Origin: Savagea serpentis
GTDB lineage: Bacteria; Bacillota; Bacilli; Bacillales_A; Planococcaceae
Assembly: GCF_015351395.1 (NCBI RefSeq)
Contig: NZ_JADKPV010000001.1
Location: forward strand, 248,001 to 312,000
DNA length: 64,000 nucleotides
Direction: 5' to 3'
The first letter of the stretch is position 1. Every line of letters starts with the position of its first letter. The position numbers were made by a program, and so were the translations under genes. Shown here one piece after another: positions 57,062-64,000 of this stretch. The notes under the pieces were generated by a model. It was not told where the DNA came from. It did no database searches and saw only the letters and a list, made by a program, of their open reading frames with translations.

Positions 57062-59062
57062 ATGACAAAAGAAAAAGATCAATTAGCGATTAATGCGATC
57101 CGTACATTATCGATTGATGCGATTGAAAAGGCGAACTCTGGTCACCCAGGACTTCCGATGGGAGCTGCTCCGATGGCTTATACGCTATGGGCGAAACAGA
57201 TGAATCATAACCCGGATAATCCGAATTGGTTCAACCGTGACCGTTTCGTATTATCGGCAGGCCACGGTTCGATGTTACTTTATAGCTTGTTGCATTTATC
57301 AGGATATGATTTACCGATGGAAGAAATTAAAAACTTCCGCCAATGGGGTTCAGCAACACCAGGACACCCTGAATTCGGAGATACAATTGGCGTTGAGGCG
57401 ACGACAGGACCGCTCGGACAAGGTGTCGGAATGGCTGTCGGAATGGCGATGGCAGAACGTCATTTAGCAGCGACTTACAATCGTGAACAATTCAATGTAG
57501 TCGATCATTATACGTACGCATTATGTGGAGATGGTGACTTAATGGAAGGAGTCGCAGCAGAAGCGATTTCATTAGCAGGTCACTTGCAATTAAATAAATT
57601 GATCGTTCTTTATGATAGTAATGATATTTCATTAGATGGCGAACTCGACATGTCATTTACTGAAAATATTCAAAAGCGTTTTGAATCATACGGCTGGAAT
57701 TACATCCGCGTAGAAGATGGAAACGATGTGGATGCATTAAATGCAGCGATCGCTCAAGCGAAAGCAAATGATGGCGGTCCAACAATGATTGAAGTTAAAA
57801 CAGTCATCGGTTACGGTTCACCGAATAAATCAGGAAAATCAGCAGCGCACGGTGCACCACTCGGTTCAGACGAGATGGCACTTACGAAAGAAGCGTACGC
57901 TTGGGAGCACGAACCATTCCATGTACCTGAAGAAGTGTATGAAACATTTAAAGAAGCGACGACAACACTCGGTCGTGAAGTAGAAGCTGAATGGAATACA
58001 ATGTTTGAAGCGTATGAACAAGCGTATCCACAACTAGCAAAACAATTAGGCGATGCGATTGATCGTAAATTGACAGTCGATGTGAAGGAAGCGATGCCGA
58101 CATACGAAGAAGGCGAATCAATCGCAACACGTTCTGCTTCACATAAAGCAATTAATGCGATTGCAAAAGCAGTCCCTTCACTGTTTGGTGGAAGTGCTGA
58201 CCTTGCAAGCTCAAATAAAACGATGATGGAAGGCGAAGGCGACTTCTTACCTTCTCAACAATATGCAGGCCGTAACATTTGGTTCGGTGTGCGTGAATTC
58301 GCAATGGGTACAGCATTGAACGGTATGGCGTTACACGGTGGACTTGAAGTGTATGGAGCAACATTCTTCGTATTCAGCGATTACGTACGTCCAGCTGTTC
58401 GTTTATCAGCATTGATGGGCTTACCTGTCACTTACGTCTTTACGCACGATAGTATCGCAGTAGGAGAAGACGGTCCGACACACGAGCCAATCGAACATTT
58501 AGCAAGTTTCCGTGCGATGCCGAACTTATCGGTTATGCGCCCGGCAGATGCGAACGAAACATCAGCTGCTTGGTACTATGCAGTCACATCTGAGTCAACT
58601 CCGACAGCACTCGTGCTTTCACGTCAAGACTTACCTGTTTTACCGACAACGAAAGAACGTGCATTTGAAGGTGTTGGCAAAGGAGCGTACGTCGTTTCAG
58701 AAGCAAATGGCGATCTAGATGCGATTTTAATCGCTGCAGGTTCTGAAGTGAGTTTGGCTGTTGAAGCGCAAAAAGCACTTGAAAAAGAGAATATTATCGT
58801 TTCTGTCGTTTCAATGCCTTCTTGGGATCGTTTCGACGCACAAGATGCAGCATATAAAGAACAAGTATTACCGAAATCTGTAACGAAACGCCTCGCAATT
58901 GAAATGGGCGCTTCGATGGGATGGCACAAATATACAGGTACAGACGGCGATGTACTTGGAATCGATACATTTGGCGCAAGTGCACCAGGAGATATCGTGA
59001 TGGCAGAATACGGATTTACAGTAGACAATGTGGTCGCACGTGTGAAAACATTGCTCGCATAA
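57062..59062 (+). CDS. tkt: Transketolase
   Basis: Thiamine-diphosphate enzyme of the non-oxidative pentose phosphate pathway, 666 residues. Seen: [18 protein letters not shown], the cofactor motif [38 protein letters not shown], split here into its GDGDLMEG and YDSNDIS ends, and [18 protein letters not shown] 57062 (MTKEKDQ) is preferred to the in-frame GTG 57041 because AAAGGATG lies between them and family N-termini begin here. The spacing to that site is long (about 12 bases). A strong terminator follows. Confidence 0.96.
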   Translation: MTKEKDQLAINAIRTLSIDAIEKANSGHPGLPMGAAPMAYTLWAKQMNHNPDNPNWFNRDRFVLSAGHGSMLLYSLLHLSGYDLPMEEIKNFRQWGSATPGHPEFGDTIGVEATTGPLGQGVGMAVGMAMAERHLAATYNREQFNVVDHYTYALCGDGDLMEGVAAEAISLAGHLQLNKLIVLYDSNDISLDGELDMSFTENIQKRFESYGWNYIRVEDGNDVDALNAAIAQAKANDGGPTMIEVKTVIGYGSPNKSGKSAAHGAPLGSDEMALTKEAYAWEHEPFHVPEEVYETFKEATTTLGREVEAEWNTMFEAYEQAYPQLAKQLGDAIDRKLTVDVKEAMPTYEEGESIATRSASHKAINAIAKAVPSLFGGSADLASSNKTMMEGEGDFLPSQQYAGRNIWFGVREFAMGTALNGMALHGGLEVYGATFFVFSDYVRPAVRLSALMGLPVTYVFTHDSIAVGEDGPTHEPIEHLASFRAMPNLSVMRPADANETSAAWYYAVTSESTPTALVLSRQDLPVLPTTKERAFEGVGKGAYVVSEANGDLDAILIAAGSEVSLAVEAQKALEKENIIVSVVSMPSWDRFDAQDAAYKEQVLPKSVTKRLAIEMGASMGWHKYTGTDGDVLGIDTFGASAPGDIVMAEYGFTVDNVVARVKTLLA

Positions 59063-59075
59063 TAATGAGATAAAG

Positions 59076-59109
59076 AAATCGATGAAGTGAACACTTCATC
59101 GATTTTTTT
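59076..59109 (+). terminator. Terminator after tkt
   Basis: A perfect 13-bp stem (59076-59088 with 59093-59105) with GAAC loop and a long T run. Confidence 0.92.
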
Positions 59110-59168
59110 CTGTTTTTAAAACTTTATTGAAACTTTTTACGAATGTATGAATAGAAGGGAGATGCATC

Positions 59169-59726
59169 ATGACGGAATGGACAAATCGAGTAGAACAGCG
59201 CAACATTCGCCGCGTACAAAAAAAGCAAGATCGAAATGCTGCTGAACAGATCATTCGACACTATTACGATGAAATGTATCGTTATTTTTATAAACAAACG
59301 TTAAATGAAACACTCGCTTTCGATTTAACGCAAGAATTGATGATTCGCATGTTGGAAAGTTTGCCTACGTATGATGCAAAACGAGCTTCTTTTCGCACAT
59401 GGCTCTATCGCATCGCGTCTCGCCATTTAATCGACTATTATCGTTCTAAAGCGTACCAACATATGAAGCGTACAGAATATGTGGAAGATTGGACAATGTA
59501 TGAAGCAGTAGAGGAATTAACAAGGCCTGAAGTAGAAGAACGTTACGAAGAGGTGATGAGAGCGATTCAACAATTGTCGCCTGACTTACAAATGATCGTT
59601 CGCTTAAAATGGTTCGGAGCGTACACTTTAAAAGAAATTTCTGAACAAGAGCAGTTGCCTCTTTCTACTGTGAAAACAAAATATTATCGCGCGCTTCAAA
59701 TGGTGCGCTTGACACAGGAGGAGTAA
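59169..59726 (+). CDS. ECF-type RNA polymerase sigma factor
   Basis: A 185-residue sigma factor with only regions 2 and 4. Region 2 (about 30-100) has DLTQELMIRMLESLPTYD and FRTWLYRIASRHLIDYYRSK; region 4 (about 135-180) has LSPDLQMIVRLKWF and LPLSTVKTKYYRAL, the DNA-recognition helix. It heads a five-gene run with one-base to overlapping spacing. The plan resembles the B. subtilis sigY-yxlCDEFG operon (sigma, membrane proteins, ABC ATPase, permease), though orthology is unproven. A TGAAAC (59128-59133) recalls ECF -35 boxes but no matching -10 was found. GAAGGGAG precedes ATG 59169. Confidence 0.88.
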   Translation: MTEWTNRVEQRNIRRVQKKQDRNAAEQIIRHYYDEMYRYFYKQTLNETLAFDLTQELMIRMLESLPTYDAKRASFRTWLYRIASRHLIDYYRSKAYQHMKRTEYVEDWTMYEAVEELTRPEVEERYEEVMRAIQQLSPDLQMIVRLKWFGAYTLKEISEQEQLPLSTVKTKYYRALQMVRLTQEE

Positions 59727-59727
59727 A

Positions 59728-60474
59728 ATGGAAAAAAATCGCCCGATTCCGTATCCATCGGATGAAAAAAAAGAAAAGTCGATTCATTTCATTTTAAATG
59801 AGATGAAAAAGCCGATGTCTCGAACGCAGTTATTTAAACAGTTATGGACGGTGATTGGATGGCGTCTGATCACACAGCAGTTAATCATCTATTGTATAAG
59901 CGCAATCGCTTTAATTCATCTCATCGTAACGAATGCTGCGTCTCTATCTGAATCTTTGAATTCTAATGGTCTATCCATTTTGGTAGGTATCCCTTTACTT
60001 TTTGCGAGCTTTTTACTATTGACCTTTTGGCGAAAAAAAGAAGCGGGAACGTATGAGTTAGAAATGACGACGCGTTATACAAGCATGCAAGTGATGGCCG
60101 CTCATCTATTAGTACTCGTTAGCGCAGTACTCGTCATTCAAACAAGCTTATTTGCCTGTAGCGCGCTCTTGTTTCAAATGCCGAGTTTTTGGATTGTAGC
60201 CCTACTTATGAACGGGAGTATTCTCATTCTAACATTCGGTCATTTTTTCTTAATGGTGCATGCCAGATTTTACTTATGGCGCGTCCTATGGTGGGGGATT
60301 TGGCTAGGTGGAAATGGTTTCATGATGCGTTTAAATATAAATGAAATGACCCTTCATGTAGGAGAACTCATCGTCGCTACTTTTTTATTGTGCGCTTTAT
60401 ATGTTTTATTTTATCAAGAAGTGATGCGCCTTTGTATGCGCGTAGAAAGAGGAGATTACTATGCTTACGATTGA
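59728..60474 (+). CDS. Polytopic membrane protein, candidate anti-sigma or transporter partner
   Basis: A 248-residue protein I do not recognise. The first 50 residues are hydrophilic (FILNEMKKPMSRTQLFKQLW) and likely cytoplasmic. About six membrane segments follow, near 55-75, 85-105, 125-148, 152-175, 180-200 and 208-228. It begins one base after the sigma stop, with GGAGGAG inside the sigma gene, and overlaps the ATPase gene by 14 bases. This is where sigma operons often hold the anti-sigma, so the N-terminal tail could bind the sigma factor; an ABC accessory role is equally possible. Confidence 0.75.
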   Translation: MEKNRPIPYPSDEKKEKSIHFILNEMKKPMSRTQLFKQLWTVIGWRLITQQLIIYCISAIALIHLIVTNAASLSESLNSNGLSILVGIPLLFASFLLLTFWRKKEAGTYELEMTTRYTSMQVMAAHLLVLVSAVLVIQTSLFACSALLFQMPSFWIVALLMNGSILILTFGHFFLMVHARFYLWRVLWWGIWLGGNGFMMRLNINEMTLHVGELIVATFLLCALYVLFYQEVMRLCMRVERGDYYAYD

Positions 60475-61327
60475 TCATGTGACAAAATCATACGGATCGT
60501 TTACAGCTCTAGAAGATATTCAACTAACGCTATCGCCCGGTGTATATGGTTTATTAGCGCCAAACGGGGCAGGGAAAACGACATTAATGCAAATGATTGT
60601 GACATTAACTCGTCCGACCGTAGGGGAAATTTTATGGGACGGTGTACCGATTGAAGCGCTCGGAAGCGAGTATCGGGCACGTGTTGGTTACTTGCCTCAA
60701 CAGTTCGGATTTTATAAACAATATAATCCAGAGCAATTTTTACATTATATCGGGACGTTAAAAGGGATTTCGAAAGCACAATTGCGAGAACAAATTCCGA
60801 CGTTATTGGAAGAAGTGGCGCTGTTTGACGTGCGCAAGAAAAAAATGAAGCAATTTTCAGGCGGAATGATTCAACGCGTCGGCATTGCGCAAGCTTTATT
60901 AGGGCAACCTGATATCCTCGTACTCGATGAACCGACTGCAGGACTCGATCCGAAAGAACGCGCACGTTTTCGTTCAATTTTAACAAAGTTAGCGCGCAAT
61001 CGAATCGTCCTGATTTCCACCCATATTGTGAGTGATATAGAATCGATCGCGAATGAAATTATTATGATTCAAAACAAGCGTATTCGATATGCGCATACTG
61101 TTCCTCATATTTGCCAATCGCTTCAAGGACAGGTATTCGAAATGTTCGTTCCAGATGACCGATACCTTTCTTTCGCTAGCGAGCACTTAATTGTAAGTGA
61201 ACGTCAACAAACAGGCGGGATGGACATTCGTTTTATTACGACGCATCCCGTACAAGGAGCACAAGAAGTACCGCCTCAATTAGAAGATGTCTTTTTATTT
61301 GAGTATCGAGATGAGGTAGAGCGATGA
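60461..61327 (+). CDS. ABC transporter ATP-binding protein
   Basis: A 288-residue ATPase of the ABC-2/drug-exporter class. Walker A APNGAGKTT (33-41), Q-loop YLPQQFGFYKQY, signature QFSGGM (Phe for the usual Leu), Walker B LVLDEPTAGLDP and the switch His in ISTHIV are all present, so it should hydrolyse ATP. A C-terminal extension of about 75 residues follows. It resembles YxlF of the sigY operon in size. GAGGAG precedes ATG 60461, inside the previous gene. It overlaps the first permease (ATGA). Confidence 0.92.
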   Translation: MLTIDHVTKSYGSFTALEDIQLTLSPGVYGLLAPNGAGKTTLMQMIVTLTRPTVGEILWDGVPIEALGSEYRARVGYLPQQFGFYKQYNPEQFLHYIGTLKGISKAQLREQIPTLLEEVALFDVRKKKMKQFSGGMIQRVGIAQALLGQPDILVLDEPTAGLDPKERARFRSILTKLARNRIVLISTHIVSDIESIANEIIMIQNKRIRYAHTVPHICQSLQGQVFEMFVPDDRYLSFASEHLIVSERQQTGGMDIRFITTHPVQGAQEVPPQLEDVFLFEYRDEVER

Positions 61328-62556
61328 GGCGAATCGTTGGACAAGAAGTGAAGAAAGTATTGTCGCTACGTATTTTTTATATATTTTTCATCATAGCACT
61401 CTTATGGAATGGCTTATTTTTATGGAATAATGACTACGTTCGTTCGGATGTGAAGCGTTTTTTACAAGTGAATGAACCTCAAGTAGTGTGGACGAATGAG
61501 ATGATGAAAGAACGACAAAAAATGAATCAACAAGCGAGTGAACCGTTGCGAAAAGGAGAGATGACGCTCGTTGAGGTATATCGACAAGCATTAAACAAAG
61601 GAAATGTCATAGAAGATGAGAAGTTTTTAAAATTGTTGACAGAAGAAGTGTATTGGGATCATTTTATCGCATTACACGAGCAGCGTGCTGCGTTACAAGT
61701 AGACGAAAAAGTTGAGCAAATTGTTCGGATGTACGGATTAACAGGAAATGCAGCAGCAACATTACGCCAGCATATTCCAGCATTAGAAATGCGTTTTTCC
61801 AAGTTAATCGCACAAGAAGCGCCGACCCACTATGCGCCGAACGCTCTTTTTAGCCAGCATGATGCACTGTTCGGGAAACTGATGCGTGCTGTACTGATGG
61901 AATCGGTGTTGATCACTATTTTAATTACTGCCTTGCTGACGAGTTACGAGCGCGAACATCGCACAGCATCCGTCGTCTACAGCTCAACGGTCGGAAGAAA
62001 AGTTCAAATAGCGAAATGGCTGTCGAGTTTATTCGTCGCAAGCAGTACATATGTTGGATTATTTTTGTTATCAATCGGTTCGTATATCGCGCTTTACACG
62101 ACTCCATCTTTATGGACAAGTTATGTGAGCAGTAGTTGGAACGTAGAAGGGCCGAACTTATTTATGACATGGTATCCTTTCACATTTATTCAATATGTAT
62201 CAGTGCAGTGGGGAATTGGGCTTTCCATTATCGTGCTCGTTGTCTGTTTGACGTGGGCGATCAGTTTATATTGGCATCAAACGTATATCGCAACGGCAGC
62301 CGTGATCGCGATTTTATTTTTATTGTTTATCGTGCCTGCCTTCATTTCGAAAAGTTCAAGCTTGCTCATTTATGCGACCTATACTTTATCGACGCTCATC
62401 GTAGGAACTGCTCATTGGCTCATGATGTGGAAAGGGTATACGCTCGATCCTCATTTTGAATGGAAAACATTGCTTCTTTCTGCAATAATGATTGGAATAA
62501 TTTCCTTCTACGCATGGCGACATTTTAAAAGAAAAGATTGGCAGGAGGTAGAGTGA
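61324..62556 (+). CDS. ABC-2 type permease with large extracytoplasmic loop (first)
   Basis: A 410-residue membrane protein. One helix near 14-33 is followed by about 145 hydrophilic residues, probably outside the cell. Five or six helices then cluster from about 185 to 405. The cytoplasmic EREHRTASVVYSSTVGRKVQIAKWL stretch after the second helix is an ABC-2 permease motif and recurs in the next protein, which suggests an ancient duplication. The start overlaps the ATPase stop and the stop overlaps the second permease start. No substrate can be named. Confidence 0.85.
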   Translation: MRRIVGQEVKKVLSLRIFYIFFIIALLWNGLFLWNNDYVRSDVKRFLQVNEPQVVWTNEMMKERQKMNQQASEPLRKGEMTLVEVYRQALNKGNVIEDEKFLKLLTEEVYWDHFIALHEQRAALQVDEKVEQIVRMYGLTGNAAATLRQHIPALEMRFSKLIAQEAPTHYAPNALFSQHDALFGKLMRAVLMESVLITILITALLTSYEREHRTASVVYSSTVGRKVQIAKWLSSLFVASSTYVGLFLLSIGSYIALYTTPSLWTSYVSSSWNVEGPNLFMTWYPFTFIQYVSVQWGIGLSIIVLVVCLTWAISLYWHQTYIATAAVIAILFLLFIVPAFISKSSSLLIYATYTLSTLIVGTAHWLMMWKGYTLDPHFEWKTLLLSAIMIGIISFYAWRHFKRKDWQEVE

Positions 62557-63725
62557 TGAAAATCTTTTGGAATGAGTGTAAAAAATACCGGTCACTTCCC
62601 CTTCTATTGTTTGTTTTAAGTGCGCATTTCATTACGTACATGTTGCTGACAGATTATGATATTCGGATGATGAATCAAGGAAAATCTACCGCTTCAAGCA
62701 TCATCGTCCACCGAGAACTCGTCGACACATACGGTCCGTCGATGACAAAAGAGGATTGGGAAGATGTCAAACGAATAACAGCGCTGTATCAAACAAAGTT
62801 AGATGCATACGTTCAAAACGATGTGGAGCTCCGACAATTAGGCGTGAACACATTTGAAGAATGGCAACAGCTCATTTGGGAAGAAAATGAACGGGGAGAA
62901 CGGGCTTCCGCTCTACATGACGATTGGATTTTTGAATCAAATGAGTCGGAAGATTTTTGGCTTTGGCAAGAATATGACCGCCTGTTAAGTTTTTACGAAG
63001 GAAATGAGACATACATTGAGCAAAATCGACATGGACCCGGTCATCGTGACGCAGCGTCCCCTGACTATTACGAACAATTGTATGAACAGTCTACGATTGT
63101 AGCGCAACCTGAACGAATTTTTCTCATCGTTCGCAATTTAACGACGTCTGCCGTACTCATCGTCGTTCTCGTCACTTTACTCATTACAGCACCCGTTCAT
63201 TATCAAGATCGCATGCAAAGAATGATTCCGTTACAATACAGTACGACATACGGCAGACGTTTGCCTTTTGTGAAATGGCTCGCTAGTATGACGGTCAGCG
63301 GTATACTTACTTTCATTATGATCGTCGTCTATGCGTATTTGATGGAACGAAACGGTCATCTATACTTTGTCGACGTGCCGATTCGGGAGTTAATTTCAGG
63401 TGAAATTTGGTTCGATTGGACAATTGGAGAATGGTTATGGATGACGGTCGTTGTATTATTCTTTTTCACGTTCGTCTCAACGATCGTCGGAATGTGGATC
63501 GGAACGTATGCGAAAAACGCATTGCAACTTGCAGGAGGAGTTATTTTAGCTGTGATCGCTTGTGCGGCGATTCTTTTACCGCTTTCCATTACCCGTCTGT
63601 TTAGTGCGTGGTATCCGCCTTTCTATACGTGGGTTCAGCTCGGTAGCATCGGACTGTTCGCTATAATCTTATTGGGAGCGATTGTTTATTGTGAAAAGAA
63701 GAAAGACGTCGTACCATTTGAATGA
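62556..63725 (+). CDS. ABC-2 type permease with large extracytoplasmic loop (second)
   Basis: A 389-residue protein with the same plan as its neighbour: one N-terminal helix (about 10-30), a hydrophilic loop to about 185, then five helices. Its YSTTYGRRLPFVKWLAS stretch parallels the first permease. The two probably form a heterodimer driven by the ATPase at 60461. ATG 62556 is seven bases after AGGAGG and overlaps the previous stop by one base. No terminator is visible before yneF. Confidence 0.85.
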   Translation: MKIFWNECKKYRSLPLLLFVLSAHFITYMLLTDYDIRMMNQGKSTASSIIVHRELVDTYGPSMTKEDWEDVKRITALYQTKLDAYVQNDVELRQLGVNTFEEWQQLIWEENERGERASALHDDWIFESNESEDFWLWQEYDRLLSFYEGNETYIEQNRHGPGHRDAASPDYYEQLYEQSTIVAQPERIFLIVRNLTTSAVLIVVLVTLLITAPVHYQDRMQRMIPLQYSTTYGRRLPFVKWLASMTVSGILTFIMIVVYAYLMERNGHLYFVDVPIRELISGEIWFDWTIGEWLWMTVVVLFFFTFVSTIVGMWIGTYAKNALQLAGGVILAVIACAAILLPLSITRLFSAWYPPFYTWVQLGSIGLFAIILLGAIVYCEKKKDVVPFE

Positions 63726-63733
63726 ACGAGTTA

Positions 63734-63762
63734 TTGCTATTCGGAATTAGTCGTTGTATAAT
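63734..63762 (+). promoter_or_regulatory. Promoter of yneF
   Basis: TTGCTA (63734-63739), 17 bases, consensus TATAAT (63757-63762), just after the last permease gene. Confidence 0.75.
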
Positions 63763-63807
63763 GCATAGTGGACAGTTTATCGAATAAAGCAGTTAAGGAG
63801 GAACGAC

Positions 63808-64000
63808 ATGAGTACAATTTGGGTAGTCCTCATTGCACTTGCTACTTTAATTATCGGCGTTTTCATCGGATTTTGGGTTTCTAAAAAATATATGGAAAAC
63901 TACTTGGAAGAAAACCCACCGATTAACGAAGAGATGTTACGTGTGATGATGATGCAAATGGGTCAAAAACCATCACAGAAGAAAATTAATCAAATGATGA
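63808..64000 (+). CDS. yneF: YneF-family (UPF0154) membrane protein, partial
   Basis: The window ends inside this small gene. The visible 64 codons show one N-terminal membrane segment ([20 protein letters not shown]) and the family stretch [29 protein letters not shown]. Function is unknown. AAGGAGGAACG precedes ATG 63808. In B. subtilis yneF follows tkt and sirA (yneE); here the sigma/ABC operon stands between tkt and yneF and sirA is missing. Confidence 0.92.
   Translation, partial: MSTIWVVLIALATLIIGVFIGFWVSKKYMENYLEENPPINEEMLRVMMMQMGQKPSQKKINQMM

Noticed and set aside
59128-59153. ECF-type autoregulatory promoter (TGAAAC) before the sigma gene
   Set aside because: TGAAAC is present, but no CGTA/CGTC-like -10 lies 16-17 bases downstream, and the implied start would fall on the ribosome site. 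Kept only as a remark.

Overview
The window is an almost gap-free stretch of housekeeping chromosome from a low-to-moderate-GC Bacillota (Bacillales). Gene order follows the Bacillus subtilis frr-to-pnp, asd-to-recA and miaB-to-yneF blocks closely. TTG and GTG starts are common, Shine-Dalgarno sites are strong, and PolC, RNase J2, RNase Y, YmcA and YneF are all present. Protein sequence style (for example the C-terminus of S15) points to the Planococcaceae/Caryophanaceae. Sporulation genes that sit between these genes in B. subtilis are absent: spoVFA/spoVFB, dapG, spoVS, cotE and sirA. A non-spore-forming member is therefore likely; I cannot name the genus.

Layout. 1-6118: end of frr, then uppS-cdsA-dxr-rseP-proS (cell-wall lipid carrier, phospholipid and isoprenoid synthesis, site-2 protease, prolyl-tRNA synthetase). 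6142-10458: polC. 10468-17730: the rimP-nusA-rnpM-ylxQ-infB-ylxP-rbfA operon with an attenuator-like leader, then truB-ribF. 17723-20455: rpsO, with a probable S15 autoregulatory leader, and pnp. 20539-26720: asd-dapA, rnjB and ftsK/spoIIIE. 26880-32505: a GntR/UTRA regulator and a BMP-type nucleoside ABC transporter (nupNOPQ-like), with a striking structured spacer between lipoprotein and ATPase. 32564-39586: the ymfF-H-I pair of M16-family proteins and SDR, a DUF3388 protein, rodZ-like, pgsA and cinA. 39599-43446: recA with a LexA box, rny and ymdB. 43450-44991: a lone minus-strand SLH/SH3/NlpC-P60 cell-wall hydrolase. 45104-54993: miaB-ymcA, mutS-mutL, an alpha/beta hydrolase, miaA, hfq and a YnbB-like PLP enzyme. 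54996-56970: lexA divergent from an SOS operon (small SosA/YneA-like membrane protein, YneB recombinase, YnzC). 57062-59109: tkt. 59169-63725: a five-gene operon of ECF sigma factor, polytopic membrane protein, ABC ATPase and two large ABC-2 permeases. 63734-64000: start of yneF.

The genes mostly serve information processing (replication, transcription, translation, ribosome maturation, RNA decay, mismatch repair, SOS) and envelope synthesis. The parts that look lineage-specific are the ECF-sigma/ABC operon, the SLH hydrolase, the LysM-less SOS membrane protein, a PolC whose PHP domain has lost several metal-ligand residues, and the multi-hairpin nupN-nupO spacer. No tRNA, rRNA, CRISPR array, insertion sequence or prophage was seen. 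No gene-free stretch exceeds 300 bases.
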